Assembly (NCBI GenBank): GCA_026389655.1
Contig: JAPLHL010000356.1
Span: 1-14,931, forward strand
DNA: 14,931 bases
From: Chloroflexota bacterium
GTDB taxonomy: Bacteria; Chloroflexota; Dehalococcoidia; GIF9; UBA5629
Reading direction: 5' to 3'
The notes below the pieces were generated by a model. It was not told the origin of the DNA and ran no database searches. It worked only from the letters and a program-made list of their open reading frames with translations. This document shows positions 1 to 9,033 of the stretch, piece by piece; positions within the stretch are counted from its first letter, which is position 1, and every line of letters starts with the position of its first letter. Both the position numbers and the translations under genes were made by a program.

Positions 1-1019
1 ATCTGGGCGCCAACCTTGATCTGGCCTGAATAAACCCTGAAATAAACCAGCCTGCCCACAAATGGGTCTGACACGACCTTAAAGGCCAGTGCAGAAAACG
101 GGGCATCGTCACTTGCGGGGAGTAGTACGTCGCCGCCGTTAGCAGTATCAATAGCTTTCAAGGGCGGTTTATCCAGCGGTGACGGCAGGTAATCTACAAC
201 AGCGTCCAATACCAGTTGGATACCTTTGTTCCGTAGTGCAGTTCCGCAGACTACCGGTACAATCCTGTTGGCAACCGTGAGCCTCCTGATCGCCGTTTTA
301 ATTTCCTCTTCCCCGATTTCCGTATTATCAACATATTTGAGCATGAGTTGATCGTCATTCTCAGCCAGCCTTTCGATCATCTTATGCCTGGCTTCTAAGA
401 CCTCAGCCTTCAATTCCTCCGGGATATCCCCCTCTTCAGGTTTCTCGGTGACCTCATCCGGAAAAATCCATGCTTTCCTGGTAATTAAATCAACCGCCCC
501 GCGGAAAAGACTCTCCTTGCCAATAGGAAGCTGTATAGCAACCGTCTTGGCCTTGAGCCTGTCTTCAATCATTTCAATCGTGCGCTCAAAATCTGCGCCA
601 ACCCTGTCCATCTTATTAATAAAACAAATCCTCGGCACGCTGTATTTGTCAGCTTGCCGCCATACCGTCTCCGATTGAGCTTCCACACCGGCTACGGCAT
701 CCAGCACCACCACTCCACCATCGAGCACGCGAAGGCTGCGTTCTACCTCAGCCGTAAAATCAACATGTCCCGGCGTATCTATGATGTTTATGCGATGGTC
801 ATTCCAATGGCATGTAGTTGCGGCCGATGTTATAGTAATACCGCGCTCTCTCTCCTGCACCATCCAGTCCATGACGGCTGTTCCATCATGCACTTCACCC
901 ACTTTGTACGTCCTGCCGGTATAGAAAAGTATCCTTTCGGTGGTTGTAGTTTTCCCGGCATCGATGTGGGCGATGATGCCTATATTCCGAATCTTATCAA
1001 GCGGATAGGATCTAGTCAT
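1..1019 (-). CDS. fusA: Elongation factor G, N-terminal half (truncated by window edge)
   Basis: This is the translocation GTPase EF-G, which moves tRNA and mRNA through the ribosome and, with RRF, helps recycle ribosomes. Reading the minus strand from ATG at 1019 gives 339 codons before the edge, about half of the usual 690-700 residues. The G domain is intact: G1 AHIDAGKT at residues 17-24, RGITI at 59-63 (switch), DTPGH at 81-85 and NKMD at 135-138, followed by the G' insert and the start of domain II. A GGTGGAA ribosome binding site precedes the start. It is the third gene of the str operon, 50 nt after rpsG and in the same direction; tuf, often next, would lie outside the window. No frameshift or missing key residue is visible. 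Identity is certain; only the C-terminal half is unseen. Confidence 0.97.
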   Translation of the reverse strand, partial: MTRSYPLDKIRNIGIIAHIDAGKTTTTERILFYTGRTYKVGEVHDGTAVMDWMVQERERGITITSAATTCHWNDHRINIIDTPGHVDFTAEVERSLRVLDGGVVVLDAVAGVEAQSETVWRQADKYSVPRICFINKMDRVGADFERTIEMIEDRLKAKTVAIQLPIGKESLFRGAVDLITRKAWIFPDEVTEKPEEGDIPEELKAEVLEARHKMIERLAENDDQLMLKYVDNTEIGEEEIKTAIRRLTVANRIVPVVCGTALRNKGIQLVLDAVVDYLPSPLDKPPLKAIDTANGGDVLLPASDDAPFSALAFKVVSDPFVGRLVYFRVYSGQIKVGAQ

Positions 1020-1069
1020 TGTATTTCCACCCTGGCCGGATTTAGACCGGGGATCCTTAATTCCTGTTG

Positions 1070-1540
1070 TTACCATCTGTAATGTGCAAATGCCTTATTG
1101 GCCTCGGCCATCTTATGGGTATCTTGCTTCTTCTTGATCGAGTTACCCTGATTCTGAGCGGCATCCATTAATTCTGCGGCGAGCTTTTCAGCCATCGACC
1201 TTCCACCGCGGTCCCTGGCATATGTAATGATCCATTTAGTGGCAAGAAACTCACCACGCTCCGGGCTAACCTCGATCGGCACCTGATATGTGGCACCACC
1301 CACACGCCGGGACTTGACCTGCAACATGGGTGTGACATTTTTCATTGCCTGTTCGAAAACTGGGAGCGGATCTGATTTCATTTGCTTGTTAATGCGATCA
1401 AACGCGTCATAAACAATGCCCTGGGCAGTTGCCTTTTTGCCCATATACATTATTTTATTAATAAATCTCGCAACAACCGGGCTCCCGTATTTAGGATCCG
1501 GGTTTACTATGTTGTTTACAAATTTAGCTCGCCTAGACAT
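1070..1540 (-). CDS. rpsG: 30S ribosomal protein S7
   Basis: S7 (uS7) nucleates assembly of the 30S head by binding the 3' major domain of 16S rRNA and sits near the E site. The 156-residue product has the usual bacterial length. Family hallmarks are visible: the MSRRAK start, the [13 protein letters not shown] segment near the middle, and a C-terminus ending in [15 protein letters not shown] strong GGGGAG ribosome binding site lies just upstream of the ATG. It starts 18 nt after the rpsL stop and is followed 50 nt later by fusA, so the three genes are surely co-transcribed. In E. coli S7 represses its own operon by binding the rpsL-rpsG spacer. Here that spacer is only 18 nt, which leaves no room for the E. 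coli-type structure, so any autoregulation must work differently (inference). Confidence 0.97.
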   Translation of the reverse strand: MSRRAKFVNNIVNPDPKYGSPVVARFINKIMYMGKKATAQGIVYDAFDRINKQMKSDPLPVFEQAMKNVTPMLQVKSRRVGGATYQVPIEVSPERGEFLATKWIITYARDRGGRSMAEKLAAELMDAAQNQGNSIKKKQDTHKMAEANKAFAHYRW

Positions 1541-1558
1541 ATTATCTCCCCGTTAGAT

Positions 1559-1993
1559 TTAGCTGGCAGCAGCAGCGGCAGCCTTGGCGCGTTTTGCACC
1601 GTATTTACTGCGTCCCTGCTTGCGCTTATCGACTCCAGCAGCGTCCAGCGTGCCTCGTATAATGTGATAACGAACGCCCGGCAGGTCCTTGACTCTGCCA
1701 CCACGGATCAGGACAACTGAATGCTCCTGAAGATTATGACCTTCTCCCGGAATATATGCTGTGACTTCAATGCCGTTTGTAAGCCTGACGCGTGCAATCT
1801 TGCGTAATGCCGAGTTAGGTTTCTTGGGGGTCATGGTCTTAACCTGCACGCAAACCCCACGTTTTTGCGGCGAACATACACCTTTCCTTGTTTTGTTCTT
1901 CAAGGTATTATGTATCACCTGCAACGCAGGCGCCTTGGTCTTTCGGCCCACCTTGTGGCGACCCTTTCTGACCAGCTGGTTTACTGTCGGCAT
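1559..1993 (-). CDS. rpsL: 30S ribosomal protein S12
   Basis: S12 (uS12) sits at the decoding centre and controls tRNA selection accuracy. The start chosen is the ATG at 1993 ([12 protein letters not shown]), with an AAGGAAG ribosome binding site 8 nt upstream. The frame stays open to an ATG at 2086, but that extension does not look like S12. The product is 144 residues. The decoding loop [12 protein letters not shown] holds K57 and K58, matching E. coli K42/K43 where streptomycin-resistance mutations occur; the wild-type lysine is kept. [13 protein letters not shown] contains D103, the equivalent of the aspartate methylthiolated by RimO in some bacteria. Like Bacillus S12, it has an insert of about 14 residues after PAL near residues 25-40 relative to E. 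coli. The C-terminus ends in an unusual run of six alanines and a serine. It is the first gene of the str operon. Confidence 0.97.
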   Translation of the reverse strand: MPTVNQLVRKGRHKVGRKTKAPALQVIHNTLKNKTRKGVCSPQKRGVCVQVKTMTPKKPNSALRKIARVRLTNGIEVTAYIPGEGHNLQEHSVVLIRGGRVKDLPGVRYHIIRGTLDAAGVDKRKQGRSKYGAKRAKAAAAAAS

Positions 1994-2132
1994 ACTGATA
2001 TCTTCCTTAAGTTCATTATTCTTTAATTTTCGGCAAATTAAAAAGCCACCTAGTTGCTCCCGGACTCTCCCCGATCTGGCCCACATCCCGGGTCAACCAG
2101 CCGGCTTATCTAATATCCAGGCCACAAACCAA

Positions 2133-2159
2133 TGCGCCAAATCCAATAATATTAGCGCA
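2133..2159 (-). promoter_or_regulatory. Possible leader hairpin in the str-operon 5' UTR
   Basis: On the minus strand TGCGCTAA can pair with TTGGCGCA across a loop of 11 nt (8 bp including one G-T pair). It lies about 10-40 nt downstream of the predicted transcription start and roughly 140 nt before rpsL. It could be a 5'-stabilising hairpin or part of a control element. No known leader motif is recognised, and chance is possible in AT-rich sequence. Confidence 0.25.
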
Positions 2160-2177
2160 AGTTTGCAACAAATGGAA

Positions 2178-2207
2178 ATCTTATCATAGGATTTCCAGTC
2201 CTGTCAA
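2178..2207 (-). promoter_or_regulatory. Predicted sigma70-type promoter of the str operon
   Basis: On the minus strand a perfect -35 TTGACA (2202-2207) is followed after 18 nt by TAAGAT (2178-2183), a 4/6 match to TATAAT. The start would fall near 2170, giving a leader of about 175 nt before rpsL. The 354-nt stretch between the kinase stop (2348) and rpsL (1993) holds no other gene that I can see, and this is its best promoter. Strong expression is expected for a ribosomal operon. Confidence 0.55.
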
Positions 2208-2347
2208 CAACGTGACACGGCTCATCTGGGAAACACTGCGCGATCGTTAAGAAATACCTGAGCATAAAACAATCCGGTTAATCCAAAAGGGCGCTGGTTG
2301 TTATCCCTTGATTCACTGCTGGTTCAGATAGTTCACAGGATGCGCTT

Positions 2348-5300
2348 CTACTGCCCCACCGGCAACTCTATAATAAAAGTAGCACCTTTTCCCGGACTGC
2401 TTTCCACATTGACCTCGCCCCCATGTTCCCTGATGATTCCATGGCAGATGCTAAGTCCGAGTCCGGTACCTTCACCTACATCTTTTGTAGTATAGAACGG
2501 GTCAAAAACCCTGTTTAATTTTTCCGGAGGTATACCGGGGCCATCATCTCCTATTAAGACTACGACCTTTCCGTCTGCCAATACGCTGCTTAACGAGAGG
2601 TGCCCGCCGCGATGGCTTTTGTACATGAAGTATTCCGCATTCAAAACAATATTTAAGAAGGCTTGTTGGAGTTGCGATACGTCACCCTGGATGGCCGGAA
2701 GGTCATCCGCCAAATTTGTAGCCACCTCGATATTTTCTTTGTTCATCTGGCTATGCCTGAGCCTGAGTACTCCCACAAGTATGTCATTGATATAGACGGC
2801 CTGTTTTTCCGGTTTATGACCCCTCGCAAAAATCAAGAAGCTCTTAATCACTTCTGCCGCCCGTTTCCCCTCACGGTATATCGCATCTACGTCATTCTTG
2901 ATCTCCGGCGGAGTATTGGGGTTCTGCTGGAGAAGGTAGGCGAAACCCATGACGGCCGTAAGCGGGTTATTCACCTCGTGTGCCAACCCCGCCGCCATCT
3001 CACCCAGTGATGCCAGCCGGTCAGTACTGACTAGCCGTTCGGTCATTTTTTTCTGCTGGGTAATGTCTCGCACAATACCCAGTATTCCCGCAGCCTGACT
3101 ATTTTGGTCACGCATAATGCTCATCTTCGCTTCAACCCAGGATGTGAACCCATCAGAATGTTTAAGCCCAAATTCGAAGGTCAGCATGCGAGATGGATCT
3201 TCACGGAGAGTCCGCAGCCCATTTAAAAAACGTTTACCTTCTTCCTCAGCAACACCGAATATACCGGGCGTCAAAGTGCCCTTCTTGTACATTTCCATGA
3301 TCTCTTCAGCGGAACGCCCCACAAAGTAGCGGATCGACGGGCTGACATATGTTAACTCGCCCTGCATATTGGCAGTCCAGATGACATCAAGGGAATTCTC
3401 AGCCAGCAGACGGTATCTCTCCTCGCTTTCTTTCAAGGCTTGCTCGGCCTGTTTGCTCTCGGTAATATCCGTTACAAAGTTCAAGGTAGCCGGCCGGCCC
3501 TCCCATTGAATAGGACTGGCCCGGAGTTTAAGCCATTTGATAGTGCCGTCTTTATCTATTATGCGGAAGGCATATACTGGAACAGTCTCATCTCCCTGCA
3601 GCCTCTTCGTATATCTCTGGACAACCATCTCCCTGTCTTCAGGATGAATTACGTCTGTAAAAGGTCTGGAGAAAAGCTCCTCTTTCGTGTAATGGATTAT
3701 TTCGAACGTCCGCCGGTTGGCGAATTTAACTTTCCCATCCTGCGCAATGTAAATGGCTTCCCCGGCATTCTCGACGACCGACCGGTATTTTTCTTCGGAT
3801 TCTCGCAAAGCATTCTCTGCCCTTTTTACTAGAGATACATCGGTGAAAGCACCTCGCAGGCCGACCGCCTTATCTCCCTCAATAATCGTATTTGTGAATA
3901 CAATTGCATTAAATGTACTGCCATTTTCCCTCATTGCCGTATATTCATGCCCGGCAGTCGTTTCTCCAGCCAGGACTTCGAAATAATTCTTGAGCACGCT
4001 TTCACGCTCTGCAGGGATAATGACGCCAGTGACATTCATTTTGCCAATTACCTCATCCGGTGTGTATCCAAACACCTCATACCCGCGTCTGTTCACGTAA
4101 GTAAATGTTCCTTCGGTATCCGCCTCAAAAACCACTTGAGGCAACAGGTCAGCAAGATCCCTGAATTTCTCCTGGCTCAACCGTACCGCTTCTTCCGCTT
4201 TCCTGCGCTCTGTTACGTCCTGTAGGATGACGCAGAAGCCGACAATCTCACCGTTTATGACCATTTCAGTCGGGTTGGTATAAAACCAGACGTCTCTCCC
4301 CCCTTTGTGGACAAGGCGAAACTGCACATAGTCGTGGGACTTCTTAAGCTTTATCGCGTCAGCGAATAGTTTTATTGTATTCTCTATGTCCCCGTGATGT
4401 ACGAAATCCGTAAACTGCTTCATCAGGACTTCTTCCTTCGAATAGCCTGTCATCCGGCATAATGCATCATTTGCAAAACTGATTTGCCCTGCCATATTCA
4501 CTGTGGCAACGCCGGCGCCCCCGCTTTCCACCAGGCTGCGATACCTGGATTCACTCGCAACCAGCGCCTGCTCCATCTTTTTGTGCTCCGTGATGTCCCG
4601 TGCTACACCAACAAATCCTGAAAAGCTTCCGTCCGCGTCTTTAATGGGTGTTTCGTTGACTTCAAACAGGATGGCGCCACCATCTTTTTTATAGAATTCA
4701 TACTCATATGCAGGCTGTCTCTCACCAGTGCGTATGGCCTCTTCAGCATATTTTTGGCTTTCTGTATTTACAGGATTGCCAGTTAAGAATTCGTGCCATT
4801 TGGTTGATAATTCCTCCCGGGAATATCCGCTGATAGTTTCGATTTGCGGGCTTATATAGCTGAAATTGCGTTTGTTATCCTGGATAAAAAATATATCATT
4901 GCTGTGCTCTACAATGTTCTTAAACATCTCTTCGCTGGCACGCAGGGCAAGTTCGATCCTTTTACGTTCAGTGATATCCTTGCCGATCCCGAATACAATC
5001 CTGCGCCCGCCAAGCTGCATGGGTGTAATAGTCTCCTCAAGGACTTTTATCTTACCCCAGACATAATAGTCCCTTTCAACCGTTCCCCCGGTCTCCCAGA
5101 CATTCCGGTAATTCTTCAACCACTGATCATCTAAATACGGTGGCAACGTATTCCTGACGTTCATAGCAAGTAATTCTTCTCTGGTGCATTCAAGGAATGC
5201 CAAAGCGGCGTCATTACCGTCAATGTAATTGCCATCGATATCCATAACCAGGATAGGGTTGGCAGTTCTTGCAAACAGCGTCCGGTACCGTTCCTCGCTA

Positions 5301-6955
5301 TCCTCCAGGGCTTTCCTGTCCTGTATTCTGGCTATTACAGATCCTATTTGGGCAGACACCGCCTCAAGCGAACTGCGCTGGTTTAACGGAATCTCATCAT
5401 GGACATGGGATGCAATGATCAGGCAACCTATGGCCCTGTCATCGTGCGGGATGGGAATTATACCCGCACCTTTCAGGCCTTCCATCTTGTATAGGTCGCC
5501 TAGCGACGATTCAAGATCATTGAGGCGAGAGTAAATAGGCTTCATTCCCATTACCAATTGAGCATTGGGTGAAGTAGCATCATAGTGAGAAACGCTTTCC
5601 ACGAATTCGTCGGATAGCCCCGTGCTGCACATCAAGGCCAACTGGCCCGTTTGCCCGTCTACTATATAAATCCCCCCGGAATCCACTCCCGCCACGCGTA
5701 TCGCGGTATTCAGACAGAGATGCAAAGCTTCGCCCATGTTACTTATACCGCTAAACTCGGTTGCAAGGTCACGCTGCAAACGCATTTCTTCCTGCGCCTT
5801 CTTGCGTTCAGATATCTCTTGTTTAAGCCTTTCGCTTAAGGCCTCAAGATGGGCGCTACGTTCATGCATCTGCCGCAGCAAGTTTTCCCGCTGCCTGCGA
5901 ACATCATCTTTCAAGCCTATCCTGTCCAGTATTATCTTGAGCTGGTTGGCAGTATTTTCCACCGCTTCCAGTGTTTCGCCCGGAATGCCGCCGGCTTTCT
6001 TATTGGCCATCTGGATAAATCCGGTAATTCTACTGTCCAATTTGATAGGTATGAGAGAAAGGGACTGGAAACCGTATGAGTTCCGAGCATTGACAACCAG
6101 GTCCTTCAACGCTCCTTCCAGACTGTCTTCAGCTTGGTTAATATTCTCCAGATAAATCGATCCCCCACTGGTCCGATAGGGAAGTATTTCACTTCCATCC
6201 TCACTAAAAACTCTGTCTATTGAGTCACTTGATACTACTTGGTCTGCATCCCATAGGCCAGGTCCACTCCCTGTCTCTGCCTTGATTACCTGGTTGGCGG
6301 TTTTGTCGACTATGGCTATTTTTACATAAGAGCAATTGCTGAAATCCTTTAGAACATCAACCAGGTCGTCCAGCAAGCCCTGCGTTTCATTGTGATGCAA
6401 CGCGGCCTGCTGGAAGCCGTTAATTAGCTCCATAATGCCGGCCCTGGGCCGGATGTCACTAACATCCTCAATAACCAGGTACATGCCGCTATACTCGGCA
6501 TTACTCTCATACTGCGGCAGCAGGTTAAGGTTCCAGTGTCTCTGATCTTCTTCCCCGGTACCCACCGGCAGACGGTCGCGCAATAAAGGCTTGCCGGATT
6601 CCCTTGCCTCTGCGAATAGTTCCTGGAACTCGTCCTGCTGCCCCCTGGCGCCCCACAACATATTTTTCCTGAGCTTTTTGCCAGCCAGTTTTTCCAGTTG
6701 CAATCCCGTTATCTCTGAAAAATGCTCGTTGCAGTAAACAACTTTGTCATCTTTGCTAAAAAAACATATCCCCAGGCGCACTACAGAAAGTAAATCACCA
6801 ATTGGAAGCATGGGAGGCATAGTTTCAACGGTTTCCGGCTCGTTTTTCTCAACCTTCGCAACTCTGGTAACTGCGCTCTTTTTTGCAGAAGCAAGCCGTT
6901 TTTTAACTTTTGATTTGGGTTTCTTTTGCTCTTGCTTACGTTCTTTCCTCACCAT
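2348..6955 (-). CDS. Multi-PAS/GAF soluble sensor histidine kinase (orphan)
   Basis: A 1535-residue cytoplasmic sensor kinase that should autophosphorylate on a histidine in response to small-molecule, redox or similar signals. Approximate order: lysine-rich N-terminal tail (1-35); PAS1 (57-165); GAF1 (178-345); coiled coil (350-395); GAF2 (395-545); PAS2 (552-670), PAS3 (672-795), PAS4 (800-920), PAS5 (925-1045), PAS6 (1052-1170) and PAS7 (1176-1300), most opening with SEERYR-like and closing with DITE-like linkers; HisKA with H1326 in GLAHEVNNPL; HATPase_c with DDGPGIP and GTGLGLS near 1466 and 1496. All catalytic boxes look intact. There is no membrane segment and no receiver domain. Its partner is not in the window, so the target is unknown. 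A TAA directly precedes the ATG in frame, so this is the first possible start; GGGGG lies 8 nt upstream. The gene is divergent from the radical SAM gene. The PAS ligands cannot be read from sequence. Confidence 0.93.
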   Translation of the reverse strand: MVRKERKQEQKKPKSKVKKRLASAKKSAVTRVAKVEKNEPETVETMPPMLPIGDLLSVVRLGICFFSKDDKVVYCNEHFSEITGLQLEKLAGKKLRKNMLWGARGQQDEFQELFAEARESGKPLLRDRLPVGTGEEDQRHWNLNLLPQYESNAEYSGMYLVIEDVSDIRPRAGIMELINGFQQAALHHNETQGLLDDLVDVLKDFSNCSYVKIAIVDKTANQVIKAETGSGPGLWDADQVVSSDSIDRVFSEDGSEILPYRTSGGSIYLENINQAEDSLEGALKDLVVNARNSYGFQSLSLIPIKLDSRITGFIQMANKKAGGIPGETLEAVENTANQLKIILDRIGLKDDVRRQRENLLRQMHERSAHLEALSERLKQEISERKKAQEEMRLQRDLATEFSGISNMGEALHLCLNTAIRVAGVDSGGIYIVDGQTGQLALMCSTGLSDEFVESVSHYDATSPNAQLVMGMKPIYSRLNDLESSLGDLYKMEGLKGAGIIPIPHDDRAIGCLIIASHVHDEIPLNQRSSLEAVSAQIGSVIARIQDRKALEDSEERYRTLFARTANPILVMDIDGNYIDGNDAALAFLECTREELLAMNVRNTLPPYLDDQWLKNYRNVWETGGTVERDYYVWGKIKVLEETITPMQLGGRRIVFGIGKDITERKRIELALRASEEMFKNIVEHSNDIFFIQDNKRNFSYISPQIETISGYSREELSTKWHEFLTGNPVNTESQKYAEEAIRTGERQPAYEYEFYKKDGGAILFEVNETPIKDADGSFSGFVGVARDITEHKKMEQALVASESRYRSLVESGGAGVATVNMAGQISFANDALCRMTGYSKEEVLMKQFTDFVHHGDIENTIKLFADAIKLKKSHDYVQFRLVHKGGRDVWFYTNPTEMVINGEIVGFCVILQDVTERRKAEEAVRLSQEKFRDLADLLPQVVFEADTEGTFTYVNRRGYEVFGYTPDEVIGKMNVTGVIIPAERESVLKNYFEVLAGETTAGHEYTAMRENGSTFNAIVFTNTIIEGDKAVGLRGAFTDVSLVKRAENALRESEEKYRSVVENAGEAIYIAQDGKVKFANRRTFEIIHYTKEELFSRPFTDVIHPEDREMVVQRYTKRLQGDETVPVYAFRIIDKDGTIKWLKLRASPIQWEGRPATLNFVTDITESKQAEQALKESEERYRLLAENSLDVIWTANMQGELTYVSPSIRYFVGRSAEEIMEMYKKGTLTPGIFGVAEEEGKRFLNGLRTLREDPSRMLTFEFGLKHSDGFTSWVEAKMSIMRDQNSQAAGILGIVRDITQQKKMTERLVSTDRLASLGEMAAGLAHEVNNPLTAVMGFAYLLQQNPNTPPEIKNDVDAIYREGKRAAEVIKSFLIFARGHKPEKQAVYINDILVGVLRLRHSQMNKENIEVATNLADDLPAIQGDVSQLQQAFLNIVLNAEYFMYKSHRGGHLSLSSVLADGKVVVLIGDDGPGIPPEKLNRVFDPFYTTKDVGEGTGLGLSICHGIIREHGGEVNVESSPGKGATFIIELPVGQ

Positions 6956-6997
6956 TTAACAGACCCCCGTGCAGCCTCCTAACAGAGGGAACAAATG

Positions 6998-7039
6998 TAT
7001 TGACTATTATATACTCTTTAACTTTATCAGGTGTCAATA
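6998..7039. repeat. 7-bp inverted repeat in the divergent promoter region
   Basis: TATTGAC (6998-7004) and GTCAATA (7033-7039) are exact inverted copies separated by 28 nt. The right arm forms the -35 of the kinase promoter; the left arm gives a TTGACT on the plus strand facing the radical SAM gene. It could be two back-to-back -35 elements or an operator shared by the divergent genes. The arms are short, so chance cannot be excluded. Confidence 0.35.
7006..7037 (-). promoter_or_regulatory. Predicted promoter of the PAS/GAF kinase gene
   Basis: On the minus strand TTGACA (7032-7037) is a perfect -35. An AT-rich -10 region offers TATATA (7008-7013, spacer 18) or TATAAT (7006-7011, spacer 20). 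Transcription would start near 7000, giving a leader of about 45 nt before the kinase ATG at 6955. Confidence 0.5.
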
Positions 7040-7090
7040 TATCATGGCTAGTAATATCCGTGAGTTCCAGCGGGAATTTCGCAACTATTA

Positions 7091-7119
7091 TTGTACGTGT
7101 GTTATTGGCCAGCTATAAT
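7091..7119 (+). promoter_or_regulatory. Predicted promoter of the radical SAM gene
   Basis: TTGTAC (7091-7096) and a perfect TATAAT (7114-7119) are separated by 17 nt. The -10 lies only 15 nt before the ATG at 7135, so the start would fall about 9 nt before the gene and the weak AAAGG at 7123-7127 would sit at the very 5' end. If this promoter is used, the mRNA is almost leaderless. A promoter further upstream using TTGACT at 7000-7005 is a weaker alternative. Confidence 0.4.
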
Positions 7120-7134
7120 TGAAAGGTTGCGAAA

Positions 7135-8976
7135 ATGGACATAATAGAGGATAGCATCTTTCACAAAGTCACAAAACCTGCCAGGTATACCGGCGGGGAA
7201 TGGAATTCCATGGCCAAGGATTGGGATGCTGTCGCCGTTAAAGTGGCGCTGGCTTTTCCTGATATCTATGAAGTGGGAATGTCCAATATGGCAATCCCCA
7301 TACTCTATGAATTGCTGAATGCCATGCCAGGTGTGCTTGCTGAAAGAGCGTATGCCCCATGGCCTGATATGGAAGACCAGCTCAGACAGCATAGCCTGCG
7401 GCTGTACAGCCTGGAGACCCGTCATCCCCTGAATCAATTCGACATTATCGGATTTTCGCTTGGGTACGAATTAAGCTGCACAACAGTGTTAAACATGCTG
7501 GATCTTTCCGGTATCCCTTTATTCAGCCGTGAACGGGATGACAGGTTCCCTCTGGTTATCGCCGGCGGCAGTTGCGCCATGAACCCGGAACCCATGTCCG
7601 ATTTCATCGATGCGTTCTTTGTAGGTGAAGCTGAAGATGCAATGCCGGGTATCATTAACACCTGGCATAAGTATAAACAGAATAGGCTTGAATTGCTGCG
7701 GCAGCTCTGCCGGCTCCCCGGCATCTACGTGCCGCTCTTCTACTCACCTTCTTACCACGCAGACGGGACTCTCAATGCACTCACCCCCACAGACATGAAT
7801 GCACCGGATAACATTCAACGCGTCATTGCCAGCGAGCTTAAACCCGTAATAAGGCCTGTCGTACCTTATATTGAAGTGATTCACGACCGGGCAGCCGTAG
7901 AAATCCAACGCGGCTGCAGCCGGGGATGCCGCTTCTGCCAGGCGGGTGTGCTATACCGGCCTGTAAGGGAGTTACCCGAAGAAAAGGTACTTGAATCCGT
8001 TGATTGCCTGCTTAAAAACTCCGGTTATAACACGCTTTCCCTGGTTTCGCTCAGTTCCGGTGATTACAGCGGAATCAACCACCTTATTGGGAGCATCACG
8101 AATAAATATGCTGATGATGGTATCCAGGTATCCTTACCGAGCTTGAGATTGGATAAGTCGTCTATTGACCTGATCGATTCCCTCCCCTCCGGCCGCAAGA
8201 CCACTCTTACTTTTGCCCCTGAGGCCGGAAGTGAGCGCATGAGAAAGGCTATTAATAAATATATTCCGCAGGAAGCTATGATGGACGCTTTCTCTACGGC
8301 CTTCCAGAAAGACTGGATGAATCTCAAGCTATATTTCATGGTTGGGCTTCCAGCAGAGACACTCGATGATGTCGCAGCCATCGCAAGTCTGGTCGACACC
8401 ATTTGCAGGTTGGGTAAGGGTATCCGGGGACGGCCTCCCAGGGTCAGGGTCTCGGTTTCCTCCTTCGTCCCCAAGCCCCACACTCCCTGCCAGTGGTCAG
8501 CCCAAGACCGGGAAGAGATGCTAAATCAAAAGCACAACCTGCTGCAAACTCAGATAAAACGCGGCAACGTACAGTTATCCTGGCATGATCCCAAAACCAG
8601 CCTGCTGGAGGCGGTGCTTTCCAGGGGCGACCGCCGCCTGGGTCCGGTCATATATACCGCCTGGAAAAAGGGCTGCCGGCTTGATACCTGGAGCGAGTTC
8701 CTTGATTTCAGCAAATGGCAACAGGCATTCGATGAATGCGGAGTTGACCCATCTTTTTATGCGCATCGCGATCGTGACCCGGAAGAAGTATTGCCATGGC
8801 AGCACATAAGTTCCGGTATAAGTAATGCTTTCCTGAAAAGAGAGCGGCAGAGCATGTTTTCTCTTGATTTAACTCAGGACTGCCGCCATTACGATTGTAA
8901 CCTTTGCGGCATGCAAGGCCTATTCCCAACCTGCCGGGCTAAAGCACAAAAATTAAATGGCACTAAAGGAATTTGA
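7135..8976 (+). CDS. B12-binding-type radical SAM protein (TIGR03960-like)
   Basis: A 613-residue radical SAM enzyme. The N-terminal half (about 1-230) resembles the cobalamin-binding-like fold of this family, with the characteristic opening PARYTGGEWNS and ALAFPDIYEVGMSN. The radical SAM core follows: C261-x3-C265-x2-C268 in QRGCSRGCRFCQAG should ligate the 4Fe-4S cluster that cleaves S-adenosylmethionine. The C-terminus carries a second cysteine cluster (C583, C588, C591, C600), typical of the family and perhaps metal-binding. The reaction is unknown; in many bacteria the family sits beside a DUF2344 protein and ribosomal or RNase genes, so an RNA- or ribosome-related role is often suspected. 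Here no DUF2344 gene follows; bL25 comes 57 nt downstream on the same strand. The start fits the family N-terminus although its ribosome binding site is weak. Confidence 0.88.
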   Translation: MDIIEDSIFHKVTKPARYTGGEWNSMAKDWDAVAVKVALAFPDIYEVGMSNMAIPILYELLNAMPGVLAERAYAPWPDMEDQLRQHSLRLYSLETRHPLNQFDIIGFSLGYELSCTTVLNMLDLSGIPLFSRERDDRFPLVIAGGSCAMNPEPMSDFIDAFFVGEAEDAMPGIINTWHKYKQNRLELLRQLCRLPGIYVPLFYSPSYHADGTLNALTPTDMNAPDNIQRVIASELKPVIRPVVPYIEVIHDRAAVEIQRGCSRGCRFCQAGVLYRPVRELPEEKVLESVDCLLKNSGYNTLSLVSLSSGDYSGINHLIGSITNKYADDGIQVSLPSLRLDKSSIDLIDSLPSGRKTTLTFAPEAGSERMRKAINKYIPQEAMMDAFSTAFQKDWMNLKLYFMVGLPAETLDDVAAIASLVDTICRLGKGIRGRPPRVRVSVSSFVPKPHTPCQWSAQDREEMLNQKHNLLQTQIKRGNVQLSWHDPKTSLLEAVLSRGDRRLGPVIYTAWKKGCRLDTWSEFLDFSKWQQAFDECGVDPSFYAHRDRDPEEVLPWQHISSGISNAFLKRERQSMFSLDLTQDCRHYDCNLCGMQGLFPTCRAKAQKLNGTKGI

Positions 8977-9001
8977 CTTTAGGCCTCAAACAAGTTAATC
9001 T
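8973..9001 (+). promoter_or_regulatory. Possible promoter for the bL25 gene
   Basis: TTGACT (8973-8978, 5/6 match) overlaps the stop codon of the radical SAM gene and is followed after 17 nt by TAATCT (8996-9001, 3/6). It could give bL25 separate expression from the upstream gene, but the -10 is poor and read-through transcription would suffice. Confidence 0.25.
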
Positions 9002-9033
9002 TTATGTTTTGTTACTAACTCTGGAGAAAGACG

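Noticed and set aside
448..1082. Plus-strand open frames of 76 and 142 codons
   Set aside because: They lie antisense to fusA and its upstream region, whose protein is clearly real; no ribosome binding site or familiar motif.
1994..2086. Upstream ATG that would lengthen S12 by 31 residues
   Set aside because: The extension has no S12 similarity, and the ATG at 1993 has both the family N-terminus and a strong ribosome binding site.
2284..2311. Possible terminator after the kinase
   Set aside because: Only a 5-bp AAGGG/CCCTT stem with a poor T-run; too weak to call, although some terminator is expected between the kinase and the str promoter.
2663..6155. Many open frames of 60-140 codons on the plus strand within the kinase region
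   Set aside because: All are antisense shadows of the kinase gene, with no independent start signals or recognisable domains.
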